Below are positions 33,445-43,722 of a stretch of 64,000 bases of DNA, piece after piece. Position 1 is the stretch's first letter, and the number at the start of each line of letters is the position of its first letter. A program made the position numbers and the translations under genes. The DNA comes from Niabella agricola (lineage in GTDB: Bacteria; Bacteroidota; Bacteroidia; Chitinophagales; Chitinophagaceae), in NCBI RefSeq assembly GCF_021538615.1, contig NZ_JAJHIZ010000003.1, positions 2,666,001 through 2,730,000 of the forward strand. The letters run 5' to 3'. The notes beneath the pieces are model-generated. The model did no database searches and was not told where the DNA came from. It worked only from the letters and a program-made list of their open reading frames with translations.

Positions 33445-34779
33445 TTAAACCAAATCAAACACGAGCACATAGGCCGGATTATTAACACTCGTAACCCGTC
33501 CGTAAACCACGCCGTTGCTAACAAAATAGTCAAACGTCACCTTGTTTTCTAACAAAAATTTTTGAATTGTTTCTTTACCCGGCTCGTTCATTAACTTGGC
33601 AACATATCCATCAGAAGCAGGACTTTTGAGCGTAAAGGTGTATTCGTTATTACTGTTTACAGTATAATCAAACACGATTGTAGTCGTCCACCCTGCGTTA
33701 CCATTCTGATTACTCCAGCCTTCCACTTTTAATCGTTTATTTACATTATCAAAATTCAGGGTCAATGTACCATTCCCAAATGTATATCCGGTATACCCAT
33801 TATCCAGATTGTTTACAAATTGGCCAATAATGGCGGTACCGAGCGCAGAGTTTCCCGGATCAATTTTTTTAAACTTAGCTTGCAATTTGTATTTTGGTCC
33901 AAGTAACAAATACAATGGGATGATTGGGGCTGACGCTGCTTGTATATCATATTTCTTTCCACTTGAATCTACCATGCTGTATGCCCCCGCAGCGGTTTGT
34001 ACGATAGAAGTCACTTTTGTCCCCAAAACTGTAAAGGGGTAAGTAAAAAACAACCCGTCAATACTAAATGCAAATCCCGACGCATTTGCAGCAATGGACT
34101 GATCGGTTCTTACCGTCTGATAGGAAATAAGTTTTTTGGTATAATCATACGCAAGCGCAACCTTGTATGTTTTCCCTGCACTGTCTACATTAATAAAGGT
34201 AAAGGGATTGGTGGTATTGTATGCTTTATAATTTTGAATGGCGGACCCATATTCTCCATTATTATAAGATGCAGCATCTGCGGCACTTGCCTTGATCAGA
34301 TACAGCGTGTTCATATACTTCCTCCCTTTGAGAATAACACTATCACCATTGCTTCTTAAGTATTCAAATTCCATGTCGCTTTGCAATCCTTCCCGGGCCG
34401 AACCGCCGTTGTTCGACGCGGTAGGATCCTGCAAAATACCGATGTAATTGTAGGTGTCAAATATCAACGTACTGTTGGAAATATATTGCACGCGATAGGT
34501 AGATTGTTTTCCGGTGGTGGCATATGTGTTATTCCAGTCCGAGAGCATGGTTACATAATCCTGGCTATCAAACTTCATATAAAATCCATAACCACCGCCA
34601 TTGAGCGAAGTTCGTAAAAAGGCCTTCCATCCGTTAGCCGATCCGGTCAACAGGTTTTGCAATGCGGCATTCCGCTCCTTCATCCGCTGTTCCGGCAGTT
34701 GATCAAACACATAGTCCACCTTGGCTTTGCTGCAGGAAAATAGCAATGCGCCCAATAATATGTATAATAATTTTCGCAT
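33445..34779 (-). CDS. DUF4302 lipoprotein of the SusCD locus
   Basis: A 444-residue lipoprotein with lipid-acceptor Cys16 (LLFSC). The body matches DUF4302: LPEQRMKERNAALQNLLTG near the start, then GWKAFLRTSLNGGGYGFYMK and DSVILKGRKYMNTLYLIKAS. Such proteins are found at the end of SusC/SusD operons together with a zinc metallohydrolase lipoprotein, and presumably sit on the cell surface as accessory binding subunits. It starts 8 bp after the metallohydrolase and is the last gene before a strong hairpin terminator. No enzymatic residues are visible. Confidence 0.85.
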   Translation of the reverse strand: MRKLLYILLGALLFSCSKAKVDYVFDQLPEQRMKERNAALQNLLTGSANGWKAFLRTSLNGGGYGFYMKFDSQDYVTMLSDWNNTYATTGKQSTYRVQYISNSTLIFDTYNYIGILQDPTASNNGGSAREGLQSDMEFEYLRSNGDSVILKGRKYMNTLYLIKASAADAASYNNGEYGSAIQNYKAYNTTNPFTFINVDSAGKTYKVALAYDYTKKLISYQTVRTDQSIAANASGFAFSIDGLFFTYPFTVLGTKVTSIVQTAAGAYSMVDSSGKKYDIQAASAPIIPLYLLLGPKYKLQAKFKKIDPGNSALGTAIIGQFVNNLDNGYTGYTFGNGTLTLNFDNVNKRLKVEGWSNQNGNAGWTTTIVFDYTVNSNNEYTFTLKSPASDGYVAKLMNEPGKETIQKFLLENKVTFDYFVSNGVVYGRVTSVNNPAYVLVFDLV

Positions 34780-34787
34780 AGTTTCTA

Positions 34788-36209
34788 TTATTTATAAGTT
34801 ACAGGTCCATAGAAATAGTTAGCCGGTGTTCCGTTTACGTAAAACCCGGCAAAGGTTTTATACAGCGGATTTGTGGGTGTGACTGTTGCAGGTAAATAAG
34901 CGGCTATAAAGGTTCTGTTTGTTAGATAGGGCAGCATTACTTTTTCGAATGCAGTCAATCCAAAATTACCTCCGTTTCCATTATAATCTAAACCGCCAGA
35001 CTGGGTTTTTGTAAACCGCGTTATGCCGGTTACCGGATCAACCGTATATGCCATATAATAATCCGATGCATAAACCGTGGTAGCCGTAGGTGAGGTTGCA
35101 AATGCAATTCTAAAGGTCATGGTGCTGGCGCTTGTAAATACAAACTGCAGATACCTGATGTCATACGTCGTTTGAGCTGCCCTGAATTCTGTTCTAAAAT
35201 TAGAGTAGAGGGAATTGAATGCTGCAGAGGAACCATACGTGGTATAATGAGCGGCCGCGGTATCAACAGTAATCGTATTGACCTTGTTTCCTGCAAGCTG
35301 AAAAGGAAACTGCAATGAAATATCCTCCGGATCTTTTACACTGTAAATTCCTTTTAACTGTTTTTGGATCTCGGCTTGCAAAGCGTATATATCTACATTG
35401 AAATTATTCTTCATGTAGTCATATATAATCGCTTCTTTTTCCTTTAACCGCGTATACCCAACCGAACCACTCCCCAGTTTGTTTAGTATATTGCTATAAC
35501 GGATGGGGCCTTCCACCAGCATGTATGACAGCATTTCCGCAAAATCTTCTGTAAAAGCGCTGCCACCGTAGGGACTAATAAATCCACGCGCATAGGCTGT
35601 ATCAGCTTTTACTTTTGTCCAATCCGGATCATAATCCCCCGCGCTCACTCTTGCATAAGCAGGAGGAATGGGAATTGTTTGGTTGAGCGCATGTGTAAAC
35701 TCATGATAGACCACATGTGTGTACCAGAGTACCAAATCAGGATCGGTGGGCGTGAACCGGTTCAAATCGTACAGTACCATGGTGCGTGCATTGCTGGAGG
35801 TACCCACGGTGGCACTGTTATCACTATTGTACTCCGGCGATCCAAACAATACCCATTCTTTATGAAAATAGGTTTTACCAAAATTATTTCCGGCTACTTT
35901 TTGGTACGGCCCGATGAAATTATCTAAAATCACTTGCATCATCGGCTTTATCTTATCCAGGTCTACCGGCGATACGTTCTTGAGGTCATCGCTTTGCTTG
36001 CTTCTTTCAAACCGGTATTGTACCAGTATGTTCCATGGAATGGTAAACTGCTGGTTCAGCCAGGTATCAATCTCATTGGTGGGCGTAATGTTCTGAGGAT
36101 AATCGTTCATATCCACTTTTAAATTGGTATCGTCCTTCCGGCAACTGCTTATGGCAAGCAATGCCGCAACGACAACCACGCTCCATATATAATTTTCAAT
36201 TTTTTTCAT
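34788..36209 (-). CDS. Substrate import-associated zinc metallohydrolase lipoprotein
   Basis: A 473-residue lipoprotein (acceptor Cys23 in ISSC). The zinc motif HExxH is His169-Glu170-x-x-His173 in VVYHEFTHALNQ, and a downstream Glu in FTEDFAEMLSYM is a good third ligand. This fits the lipoprotein metallohydrolase family linked to TonB-dependent uptake in Bacteroidota. It lies 24 bp after SusD and is followed by DUF4302, the usual order. It probably cleaves a peptide or peptide-like substrate at the cell surface before import, which would make this a peptide rather than a glycan locus; that is inference from the family. Confidence 0.88.
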   Translation of the reverse strand: MKKIENYIWSVVVVAALLAISSCRKDDTNLKVDMNDYPQNITPTNEIDTWLNQQFTIPWNILVQYRFERSKQSDDLKNVSPVDLDKIKPMMQVILDNFIGPYQKVAGNNFGKTYFHKEWVLFGSPEYNSDNSATVGTSSNARTMVLYDLNRFTPTDPDLVLWYTHVVYHEFTHALNQTIPIPPAYARVSAGDYDPDWTKVKADTAYARGFISPYGGSAFTEDFAEMLSYMLVEGPIRYSNILNKLGSGSVGYTRLKEKEAIIYDYMKNNFNVDIYALQAEIQKQLKGIYSVKDPEDISLQFPFQLAGNKVNTITVDTAAAHYTTYGSSAAFNSLYSNFRTEFRAAQTTYDIRYLQFVFTSASTMTFRIAFATSPTATTVYASDYYMAYTVDPVTGITRFTKTQSGGLDYNGNGGNFGLTAFEKVMLPYLTNRTFIAAYLPATVTPTNPLYKTFAGFYVNGTPANYFYGPVTYK

Positions 36210-36233
36210 CCGTATAATATTTTATATGTTTTA

Positions 36234-37727
36234 TTATCTTGGGTTGGGTTGCAAGCCACCTAACTGTACAGCATCATTCGGTATCTGGAATATCCTCCGG
36301 TTATCGTTGGGCTCCAGTGTTATGAATGATTCGGAATTGTCATTGGCGATAAGCAAATGCTTTATCGGCATTTTATACCGGATCATATCCCAATAACGCA
36401 TGCCCTCATTCATAAAGGTCCAGCGCTTAAAATCGAGGATGGTATTCAGCACAGCAGTTTTATCATCTGCCTCCACGCCATTCACCTTATAAAAACCTTT
36501 GGCCTTCGCCAGGGTTACGGCCATTGTAGCAGGATTGTATGCGGTGAATTTATACCGGGCACACATATTCAGATCGGCCAGTGCCCCATCATAATTACCC
36601 AGTTGCAAATAAGCCTCTGCCCGGTTCAGCAAGGCTTCATCGGTGGTTAGCAACGGCATTTGCAGCATGGGATAGCCAATATTTGCAGCTGCATTGGTTA
36701 CAAAAAAGAACTCTCTCAATTTACTGAGCGTATAATTGCCCGTACCATAGGTATATCCCACCGTATAAAATTTGGTTCCGGTTACATTTGGAGCTGTGTA
36801 CCAGGAATAAACCGCAGGGCCAAATGTATACCTGTTTGCAAAGAAATTTGACCGTTGATAGCGGGAGTCCATTTCATGTACCAACAGGTTAAATTTAGCG
36901 TCGCCGTTGCAAAAGAAATTGGCATATGCAGTTCCATCGCTGGTCAGGCTTGCCGCGGCGGGATAATTTCTGATACTGCCGGTAAAATCCCCATTGGGCA
37001 CCACCAGGTTGGCGTGATCAACTACCTTTTGCCATTGCTTTTTAAATAAATAAAAGCGGGCTGCAAAAGCATGGGCTGCGGCGGGAGTGAAATGATAAGC
37101 CGGCACCTGCCACTCGCCGCCACTTAAAAGCGGGATACCGGTTTCCAGGTCTTTTTCGATCTGCGCATACACCGAAGCAACCGTGCCCCTCCCGTATTTC
37201 ACGAAAGGGTTGGTTTCTGGTGTCAGTACATACGGAATGCCCGGAGTATCGTTGGCGCCTTCCGGATCATAAGGTTTGGCAAAAAAGGTAACCAGCAGGA
37301 AATGGCTGAAAGCCCGCGCAACCAGGGCCTCGCCTTTATATGGGTTGGCAGAGGGGCCGATGTCATTTTTTGCAATAGCATCCAGGGCCTGGTTGGCAGC
37401 CGCAATTCCTTCGTAGGCGCCGTTCCAGAATGCGGCCGGAGTGTTATAACCGCTTTCTTCAATATCTTCAAATTTGTACAGCTGAGGCAAGGGATAGTCC
37501 AAGTTTACACTGGTGGCATTAGGGCCTTTATCGGAAACATTGTCCGAATACATTTCGCCCAGGGGCCCATAAGGTGCATTAGGATATGCCGTTGCTACCA
37601 GTTTTGCCACATTCGCAGCAGTGCTAAGCTCGGCCCTGTTATCCGGCGCTTTTTCCAGAAATTTTTTACAGGAAGAAGCGGAAGTAAACAGGAGACCGCA
37701 AATTGTAATTATAATAAGCTTGTTCAT
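36234..37727 (-). CDS. SusD/RagB nutrient-binding lipoprotein
   Basis: A 497-residue outer-membrane lipoprotein with acceptor Cys20 (TSASSC). The helical TPR-like fold of the family is visible: N-terminal KKFLEKAPDNRAEL, GEALVARAFSHFLLVTFFAKPY (a SusD hallmark), TDEALLNRAEAYLQLGNYDGAL, and the C-terminal RRIFQIPNDAV. It closes the SusC barrel as a lid and binds the substrate. It begins 10 bp after the SusC stop. Confidence 0.94.
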   Translation of the reverse strand: MNKLIIITICGLLFTSASSCKKFLEKAPDNRAELSTAANVAKLVATAYPNAPYGPLGEMYSDNVSDKGPNATSVNLDYPLPQLYKFEDIEESGYNTPAAFWNGAYEGIAAANQALDAIAKNDIGPSANPYKGEALVARAFSHFLLVTFFAKPYDPEGANDTPGIPYVLTPETNPFVKYGRGTVASVYAQIEKDLETGIPLLSGGEWQVPAYHFTPAAAHAFAARFYLFKKQWQKVVDHANLVVPNGDFTGSIRNYPAAASLTSDGTAYANFFCNGDAKFNLLVHEMDSRYQRSNFFANRYTFGPAVYSWYTAPNVTGTKFYTVGYTYGTGNYTLSKLREFFFVTNAAANIGYPMLQMPLLTTDEALLNRAEAYLQLGNYDGALADLNMCARYKFTAYNPATMAVTLAKAKGFYKVNGVEADDKTAVLNTILDFKRWTFMNEGMRYWDMIRYKMPIKHLLIANDNSESFITLEPNDNRRIFQIPNDAVQLGGLQPNPR

Positions 37728-37737
37728 AGTCTAAAAA

Positions 37738-40700
37738 TTATAAACCGATTTTTACTGAGAAGGTATACGCCCTTGGAATGGGCATGGCCACACCGCCATT
37801 GTTAAAAAACTCCGGATCTGCCCCTAACAACTTTTTGTCGGAATACAAAAGGACAATATTGTTCCCCACAAAAGATAACTGCATCGAGTTGAGCCCCATT
37901 CGCTGAGTGATGCTCCTGGGCAGCAAATAAGCGAGTGCCACCGTTTTCAGGCGGATAAAATCGCCTTTAGCAACCCGCTGATCAGAATAATTATATGCAT
38001 TGTATGCATACGCCGGAGATACGGAGGTTCCGGTAGTGAGCCGTTTGAAATTGACACGCTGTAACGCATCCAGGATGGAAGGGATATTTGTTTTGTTTTC
38101 ATCACCGGGCATGATCCACCGGTTGCCCATTTCCTGCGACATGGCTAACAGATCAGTGTACCGGTCTGAAAAAATGGGCTGCAACCTTACTTTGTTGCCG
38201 TAAGCAAATGTAAACAGGGCGGATAATGAAAAGCCTTTATAATCCAGCTTATTAAAATACCCTCCGGTAAACGTAGGATCTACCGGTCCTTCGTATTTCA
38301 GATACTTGGTCGTATTGTCCTGCAGATAAATATAATTGTCTATCGCTCCTGATTCATTAATATATCGGGGCGAGCCATTTGCGGGATCCAGACCTGCATA
38401 TTTTATGGAAAACAATCCTCGTTGCGGATAGCCTTCCAGCGGGCCACCTTCGGCTCTTACCAGGGTCCAGATATTGGGGCTTATCTGCTGCTCTACAATT
38501 TCATTTTTATTAAAGGCAAAGTTCAGGCGGGTGTTCCATCCAAAATCCCCTGATTCTTTTGCCCTTATAATTTGGGCGCCGATCGTTGTTTCAAAGCCCT
38601 GCCCGCGCATCCTTCCATTATTTGCCGTTTTTGTTTTTTCACCCCCGATACCGGCATTTTTTACGCTGGTAATCAGGTCAAACACATTCCGGCGATAATA
38701 GTCTACGGTAAGATTGAGCCGGTCATTAAAAAAACCCAGGTCTGCACCCAAATCCAGTTCCCGCATTTTCTCCCAGGTCAGCTGATCATTGGCCAGGTCT
38801 CCGATATAAATCACGGCTTCCTTCTCATCAGTATTGGGACGATAAGCGATCCGGTTGTAGAAAACCGCATCTGTATTCGTGGCATTGCCAATATTCCCAA
38901 CCAGGCCATACGTGCCTCTCACCCTTGCCGAACTAAGAAACAAATGCGCGGGGAAGAATTTTTCATTGGAGATATCCCAGGCTCCGGATATATTCCAGGT
39001 AGGCAGCCAACGTGCCTGCGGAGATTTACCCATCTTGTTAGAGCCGTCATAACGGAGGGTTCCGTTAAGACTGAAGCGGTTATCGAAATTATACGCCGCA
39101 CGGCCCATGTATGCCAAAAACCGGTCATACGTGTAATACATCCCAAAGTAAGGGGCGCCGCTTTCGATTACCTTTTTAAAGTACAGGTAGTTAGGATTCA
39201 CCAGGCCTCCATTGCCATATTGGTATCCGGCACCGTCATAGGCATAGTTCTGCCGGTCTGTAGACCGAAGCTCCATAGACCCAAAGAAATTAAAGGTATT
39301 ACGTGCCCATTTTTTATCATACTCAACATTCTGACGGAAATAGTAATTTTTGATTTTATCTTCCACGGTATTTAAAAAACCGCCTTCCGGTAAAACGATC
39401 ACCGGCAAATCATCATTATCCGGATTATCATACAGCCAGCGGTTATTACCGATCACCGAGCTATTGGAATATGCCCTGAAGGACTGGGCCATGTTGGAAT
39501 TATCCAGTATATACTGCTGCCGCGTAGTTTGGGCATACCGGTAAGCTCCGTCTATTGAGTATTGCAACCCAGGTATAATCATATATTTAAAGCCTCCCTG
39601 AACTTTTATATCCAGCATTGAAAGCTTTAAATAATTATTTTCAACCTCGTTCAGTATATTAAATGGCGCCCAGTTCATCAGCATATAGTCCCGGTTCCCG
39701 TTCCCGTCATACGGTGTAATTAATCGGCTGGTATTTAGCGCGTATGAATAGGGGTTGATATCAAAGTCTCTTGAGTACTTCCCGTATACCGGATCCGACT
39801 GTCTGTTGATCACACCTGGCGTGCGCTGGTCCCGGATCGAAGAGGTTCCGATAAACTCAAAGCTTAATTTCTTGCTGATTTTAAAATTGGTTCTCATATT
39901 GGCCGTAAAGCGGCTTACCTTATCGGCAATAGTTTGACCATTGTCATTCATAAAGCTGGTTGAAAAATAATTCTGCACCCGCTCCGAACCTGATGCAACA
40001 CTTACCGAATGCTCCTGCAGCAATGAGTTTTTGAACAATACATCAAACCAGTCAGTATTGGCACTTGCATAACGCTGTAAAAACCTGTTTTTATCCGCCA
40101 TATCATAGCCGTTCTTCAGCGCCCAGGTTCCGGAAACGGAATCATAATCATACATTTCCTTATACAACTTATAAAAAACACCTCCGTTTTGCGGAGCGCC
40201 AAGACTGGCAGGCGTCAGGTAGCCCTTATTTTCCATCTCTACCATTACCCCCATCTGCTGCGCAGAGTTCATAATATCGAACTGGTTGTAAGAAGGTTTT
40301 ATATAGGTAGTAAAATTGCCGGTATAGCTGATATTGGCTCTTCCCTGGGTATTGCGTCCCTTTTTCGTGGTAACTACAATGACCCCGTTCATCGCGCGGG
40401 CGCCATACAACGCTGTGGCGGCCGCATCTTTCAATATATTGAAAGACTCAATATCATCAGGGTTCAAACCCGCTACTGAAGAACCGATCAGGGTATTGGC
40501 ATCACCCGTTGAAAGCGCCTCATTTGATATGTTTACCACATCTTCCAGAATAATACCGTCCACTACCCACAGGGGTTTGTTATCTCCGGAAAGAGAAGTA
40601 GCACCTCTTACTCTTATTTTAGGAGCCGCACCAAATGTACCCGATACGTTTTGAACTGAAACACCGGCAGCCTGTCCTTCCAGCATTCTTGAGATGTCGG

Positions 40701-41466
40701 GAACACCGTTGCGCTCCACGTCTTTTGAGTTCAATTTGGTTGCCGCCCCGGTAAACAGTTTACGGTCTACTTTCTGGTACCCGGTTTGAATGAGCACCTC
40801 TTCCATATCTTTTACCTGCTTTTCGAGCGTGATGGTAAAGGAAGCCGAGGTTACTTTATACTCCGCTGACTTAAACCCTGAAGCCGATATTTCTAAAACA
40901 GCGCCGATGGCTACATTGCTTAAATGAAAAACACCCTGGTCATTAGCGGTTACCCCCATCTTGGTACCTTTTACAACAATACTGGCGTTGGGGATGGCGG
41001 CTCCATCCTCACTTTTCACCGTACCCTGGATATCGATCACGCTTATTTCCGGAACTTTGACAGCCGCAACCGGGACATTGACGGCAACAGGCGGTGCTTC
41101 TTTATACGGCCTGGCGGTTACAAACACGGTCTTGTTTTCAATAACATATTGTACGGGCTGGTTGTAAAAAGCCTTGTTTAATACTTCTGTCAGTGGCATA
41201 TTCCTGACGTTTAGCGAAACCAGCCCGGCCTTGTCGATCACCTGTTTTTTATAAAGCACCGTGTACCCGGTTTGCTGCTCAATAGCCGCAAACAATTTCC
41301 TCAGGCTCTGTTCCTGTCCGCTGAACGTTACGGTTTGGGAATACCCGCTGGCTCCTACTTCCATACATGCAATAAAAAGAAGAAAGACCGTCAATTTCAT
41401 TATCAGAATCGTTTTGAAAAGAAGAGGCCGCCGGATGCGGCTCCGTGGAGAAAAATTAAAACTCAT
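37738..41466 (-). CDS. SusC/RagA TonB-dependent transporter with STN signalling domain
   Basis: A 1242-residue outer-membrane transporter. The N-terminus has a signal peptide in a long leader (to about residue 43, GYSQ), then an STN/secretin-N domain (about 45-118, QTGYTVLYKKQVID) used for surface signalling, a carboxypeptidase-regulatory-like domain (145-215), a TonB-box-like DMEEVLIQTG at 220-229, the plug (222-350, ending with KPLWVVDGIILEDV), and the barrel to the C-terminal aromatic strand AYTFSVKIGL. The STN domain plus the upstream FecR and ECF sigma genes indicate a trans-envelope regulatory circuit. A shorter start at MKLTVFLLF (residue 23) is possible. Confidence 0.95.
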   Translation of the reverse strand: MSFNFSPRSRIRRPLLFKTILIMKLTVFLLFIACMEVGASGYSQTVTFSGQEQSLRKLFAAIEQQTGYTVLYKKQVIDKAGLVSLNVRNMPLTEVLNKAFYNQPVQYVIENKTVFVTARPYKEAPPVAVNVPVAAVKVPEISVIDIQGTVKSEDGAAIPNASIVVKGTKMGVTANDQGVFHLSNVAIGAVLEISASGFKSAEYKVTSASFTITLEKQVKDMEEVLIQTGYQKVDRKLFTGAATKLNSKDVERNGVPDISRMLEGQAAGVSVQNVSGTFGAAPKIRVRGATSLSGDNKPLWVVDGIILEDVVNISNEALSTGDANTLIGSSVAGLNPDDIESFNILKDAAATALYGARAMNGVIVVTTKKGRNTQGRANISYTGNFTTYIKPSYNQFDIMNSAQQMGVMVEMENKGYLTPASLGAPQNGGVFYKLYKEMYDYDSVSGTWALKNGYDMADKNRFLQRYASANTDWFDVLFKNSLLQEHSVSVASGSERVQNYFSTSFMNDNGQTIADKVSRFTANMRTNFKISKKLSFEFIGTSSIRDQRTPGVINRQSDPVYGKYSRDFDINPYSYALNTSRLITPYDGNGNRDYMLMNWAPFNILNEVENNYLKLSMLDIKVQGGFKYMIIPGLQYSIDGAYRYAQTTRQQYILDNSNMAQSFRAYSNSSVIGNNRWLYDNPDNDDLPVIVLPEGGFLNTVEDKIKNYYFRQNVEYDKKWARNTFNFFGSMELRSTDRQNYAYDGAGYQYGNGGLVNPNYLYFKKVIESGAPYFGMYYTYDRFLAYMGRAAYNFDNRFSLNGTLRYDGSNKMGKSPQARWLPTWNISGAWDISNEKFFPAHLFLSSARVRGTYGLVGNIGNATNTDAVFYNRIAYRPNTDEKEAVIYIGDLANDQLTWEKMRELDLGADLGFFNDRLNLTVDYYRRNVFDLITSVKNAGIGGEKTKTANNGRMRGQGFETTIGAQIIRAKESGDFGWNTRLNFAFNKNEIVEQQISPNIWTLVRAEGGPLEGYPQRGLFSIKYAGLDPANGSPRYINESGAIDNYIYLQDNTTKYLKYEGPVDPTFTGGYFNKLDYKGFSLSALFTFAYGNKVRLQPIFSDRYTDLLAMSQEMGNRWIMPGDENKTNIPSILDALQRVNFKRLTTGTSVSPAYAYNAYNYSDQRVAKGDFIRLKTVALAYLLPRSITQRMGLNSMQLSFVGNNIVLLYSDKKLLGADPEFFNNGGVAMPIPRAYTFSVKIGL

Positions 41467-41621
41467 ACATTTGTATCGTTATGGTTATACAATAAGAAAC
41501 TGGATATGCTTATCTTTTCTGTTGATAATCATCGCTGGCTGTCCCTGGTGGTGCGGGGACAGCATTTTATTTTACAGCGCTTTTAAAGGCGGGTCTATGT
41601 CATGTTTGTTTTATGTTTTGG

Positions 41622-42812
41622 TTAATAGATAACAAGGGTTTTATTTTCCATCCGAAACCGGATTCCGGAGTCTTTAAAAAATTCAAGCACGCGCGATAAA
41701 TTTACCCCACGGTTCAGCTTGCCTTCAAACTCTACCTGTGGAATCTTACCTTCATACGTTACGTCGATATCATACCAGCGCGACAGCTGTTGCATGATTT
41801 CTGCAAACGAAATATTGGAGAAATTGAAATAGCCCCGTTTCCAGGCCATTACCTGGTCGATATCAACATCCTGAACTTTTATGGGAACGTTTGCGGCCAC
41901 AACGGATTGCTGACCCGGAGCCAATACCCTTTCGGCCGGGTACTGATCCGATTGCACCCTTACTTTTCCTTCAAGCAGTGTGGTTTTTACATCTGCGTTT
42001 TCGGGATAGCTGTTTACATTGAAACGGGTACCGAGCACCGTTATTTTTTGGTGGTTACAGGAAACGATGAACGGCACGGCCGACGGTTGTTTGGTTACCT
42101 CAAAATAAACCTCGCCGCTAATGCTTACTTCCCGTAATGGACCGGCAAAAGCGGTAGGAAATGAAATGGAAGAGGCGCTGTTGAGCCAGGCTTTCGATCC
42201 ATCCGGCAACACCAGCTCAAATTGCCTTCCGCGGGGAGTAGACACGGTATGCTGTACCGGCCGGCCATCCGTTTGAGCATTATACTGGAGTCTGCCGTTT
42301 TTCAGTACGGCTTCAGCACCGCTTTCATCAGCAATCACATGATTTCCCAGGCTGTCCAACGCTACCTGGCGACCGTCCGACAATGTGAGCAGTGCGCCTG
42401 TAGTTCCCGGTTTTACATCCTGGAATACAACCTTGTCAACAGGAGGGAGCGATCCTTTCTGACTACGGGTATACCAAAAGACCGCACCAAAAATAATAAG
42501 GACAGAAGCAGCTGCAACCGCCGTCCATTTCGCCCAGATTACCCTGTTACGCCGTGCGCGCGCCGGTTGTTTTGAACCAGCCAGGATACGTTCCAGCATT
42601 TTTGCTGCCTTTTCTGGAGGCAGGTCTGTAGCGTCGTTGGTTTTATGCCAGGCCGCATGTACCAATTTGCGTAAAACCGGCTGCAGCTCCTCCCGCATGG
42701 CATACGAAAAAAGTTCCTGCCGTTCGGCTTCCGATAAGTCATGCTCAAGCTGCTTGTTAAATAGCTCGGTCAATCTTCCCGCTGCAGATGTCATTTTAAA
42801 GTGGTTTATCAA
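41622..42812 (-). CDS. FecR-family anti-sigma factor
   Basis: A 396-residue inner-membrane regulator: a cytoplasmic N-terminal part (about 1-85), one membrane helix (near 90-112, WTAVAAASVLIIFGAVFWY), then the periplasmic FecR domain (HTVSTPRGRQFELVLPDGSK, SISGEVYFEV, VLGTRFNVNSY) and a C-terminal DUF4974/STN-like domain (SFAEIMQQLSRWYDIDV). It should hold the ECF sigma factor until SusC, loaded with substrate, contacts the periplasmic part. It lies 51 bp after the sigma gene; SusC follows after 155 bp, room for a sigma-dependent promoter. Confidence 0.95.
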   Translation of the reverse strand: MINHFKMTSAAGRLTELFNKQLEHDLSEAERQELFSYAMREELQPVLRKLVHAAWHKTNDATDLPPEKAAKMLERILAGSKQPARARRNRVIWAKWTAVAAASVLIIFGAVFWYTRSQKGSLPPVDKVVFQDVKPGTTGALLTLSDGRQVALDSLGNHVIADESGAEAVLKNGRLQYNAQTDGRPVQHTVSTPRGRQFELVLPDGSKAWLNSASSISFPTAFAGPLREVSISGEVYFEVTKQPSAVPFIVSCNHQKITVLGTRFNVNSYPENADVKTTLLEGKVRVQSDQYPAERVLAPGQQSVVAANVPIKVQDVDIDQVMAWKRGYFNFSNISFAEIMQQLSRWYDIDVTYEGKIPQVEFEGKLNRGVNLSRVLEFFKDSGIRFRMENKTLVIY

Positions 42813-42863
42813 TACTATGACGCCGGAACGGGAAGAAGGGAGTAGTGATTTCTTAACTTTTTT

Positions 42864-43436
42864 TTAATACTTTATTAAAAACAGGATGAGGAGGCTGTAA
42901 CCGTTTGCAATTTCTTTACGTAATGTGCGCAGTGCTACCGACATATGTTTCTTAACCGTAAGTACGGTAATGCCCATTTTCCGGGCGATTTCTTCATGTT
43001 TCAGCCCAGCTTCGCGACTGAGCAAAAAAACAGAACGCTGTTGAGGACTTAACTGACTTATCAGGTCGATGATCTGCTCCCGCACTTCTTTAAAAACCAG
43101 CTCGTGCTCCGGATGCCGGGGACTGAACGTGTTATCTTTTAACTCTGCAAGGATCAGCGCCTCTTTTGCCAGGCTTCGAAAACGGCTGTAGGCCTGGTTT
43201 TGGGCCATTCGATGCAGATAAGCATTAAAATTTTCGATATGAGCAAGCCTTGCACGGTCTTTCCAGAGTTTTAAAAAAATGTCCTGCACGGAATCTTCTG
43301 CAACATCTTCCGAGCCGGTAATCCGGAGCAGGTAGGTATACATACGGGGCCTGTACGCATCAAACAGTTGCCGGAAAGCACCTTCATTGCCTTCTGCAAT
43401 TAACTGAAGCCATTCTTGCATGGAAGCCGTATTCAC
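42864..43436 (-). CDS. ECF sigma-70 factor (Bacteroidota expansion type)
   Basis: A 190-residue ECF sigma factor. Region 2 spans about residues 20-90 (FDAYRPRMYTYLLRITGSED, VQDIFLKLWKDRA), and region 4 spans about 125-180 (QRSVFLLSREAGLKHEEIARKMGITVLTVKKH) with the helix-turn-helix that reads the -35 element. It pairs with the FecR gene 51 bp downstream and is expected to transcribe the SusCD operon behind it. Its own promoter was not identified: the upstream sequence has only a seven-base relative of the -7 core. Confidence 0.95.
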   Translation of the reverse strand: MNTASMQEWLQLIAEGNEGAFRQLFDAYRPRMYTYLLRITGSEDVAEDSVQDIFLKLWKDRARLAHIENFNAYLHRMAQNQAYSRFRSLAKEALILAELKDNTFSPRHPEHELVFKEVREQIIDLISQLSPQQRSVFLLSREAGLKHEEIARKMGITVLTVKKHMSVALRTLRKEIANGYSLLILFLIKY

Positions 43437-43695
43437 GTCCTAAATTTTATGACAAAGTATGATGCTTTGGTTCTCATTATTTTAAGCGGGATTTTGCATA
43501 TTGCATATCCACAAAAAAAATACTGATCAGTTTTTTGCTATTTTTTAAAAGGTTAAGATAGCCCTTTTTTATAAAATCCGGTCTCTTTTATTGACAATCA
43601 GCCGATCATCCGGGACCTTCCCTGCCTCTTTTTCAGAACCACTGGCCAGATTGCCATGCGTAAATCCGCTGCTCCGCCGGAAACCTTTTGCATTG

Positions 43696-43703
43696 TATCT
43701 TTG
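43696..43703 (+). promoter_or_regulatory. -7 promoter core for msrB
   Basis: TATCTTTG matches TAnnTTTG and lies 19 bp before the ATG at 43723. This makes the upstream in-frame start at 43591 unlikely. Confidence 0.5.
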
Positions 43704-43722
43704 TTTTGTAATAAATGTCGCC

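Noticed and set aside
33139..33552. A 137-codon frame between adk and the DUF4302 gene
   Set aside because: Its 3' third overlaps the DUF4302 gene and it runs through that operon's terminator hairpin; no similarity seen.
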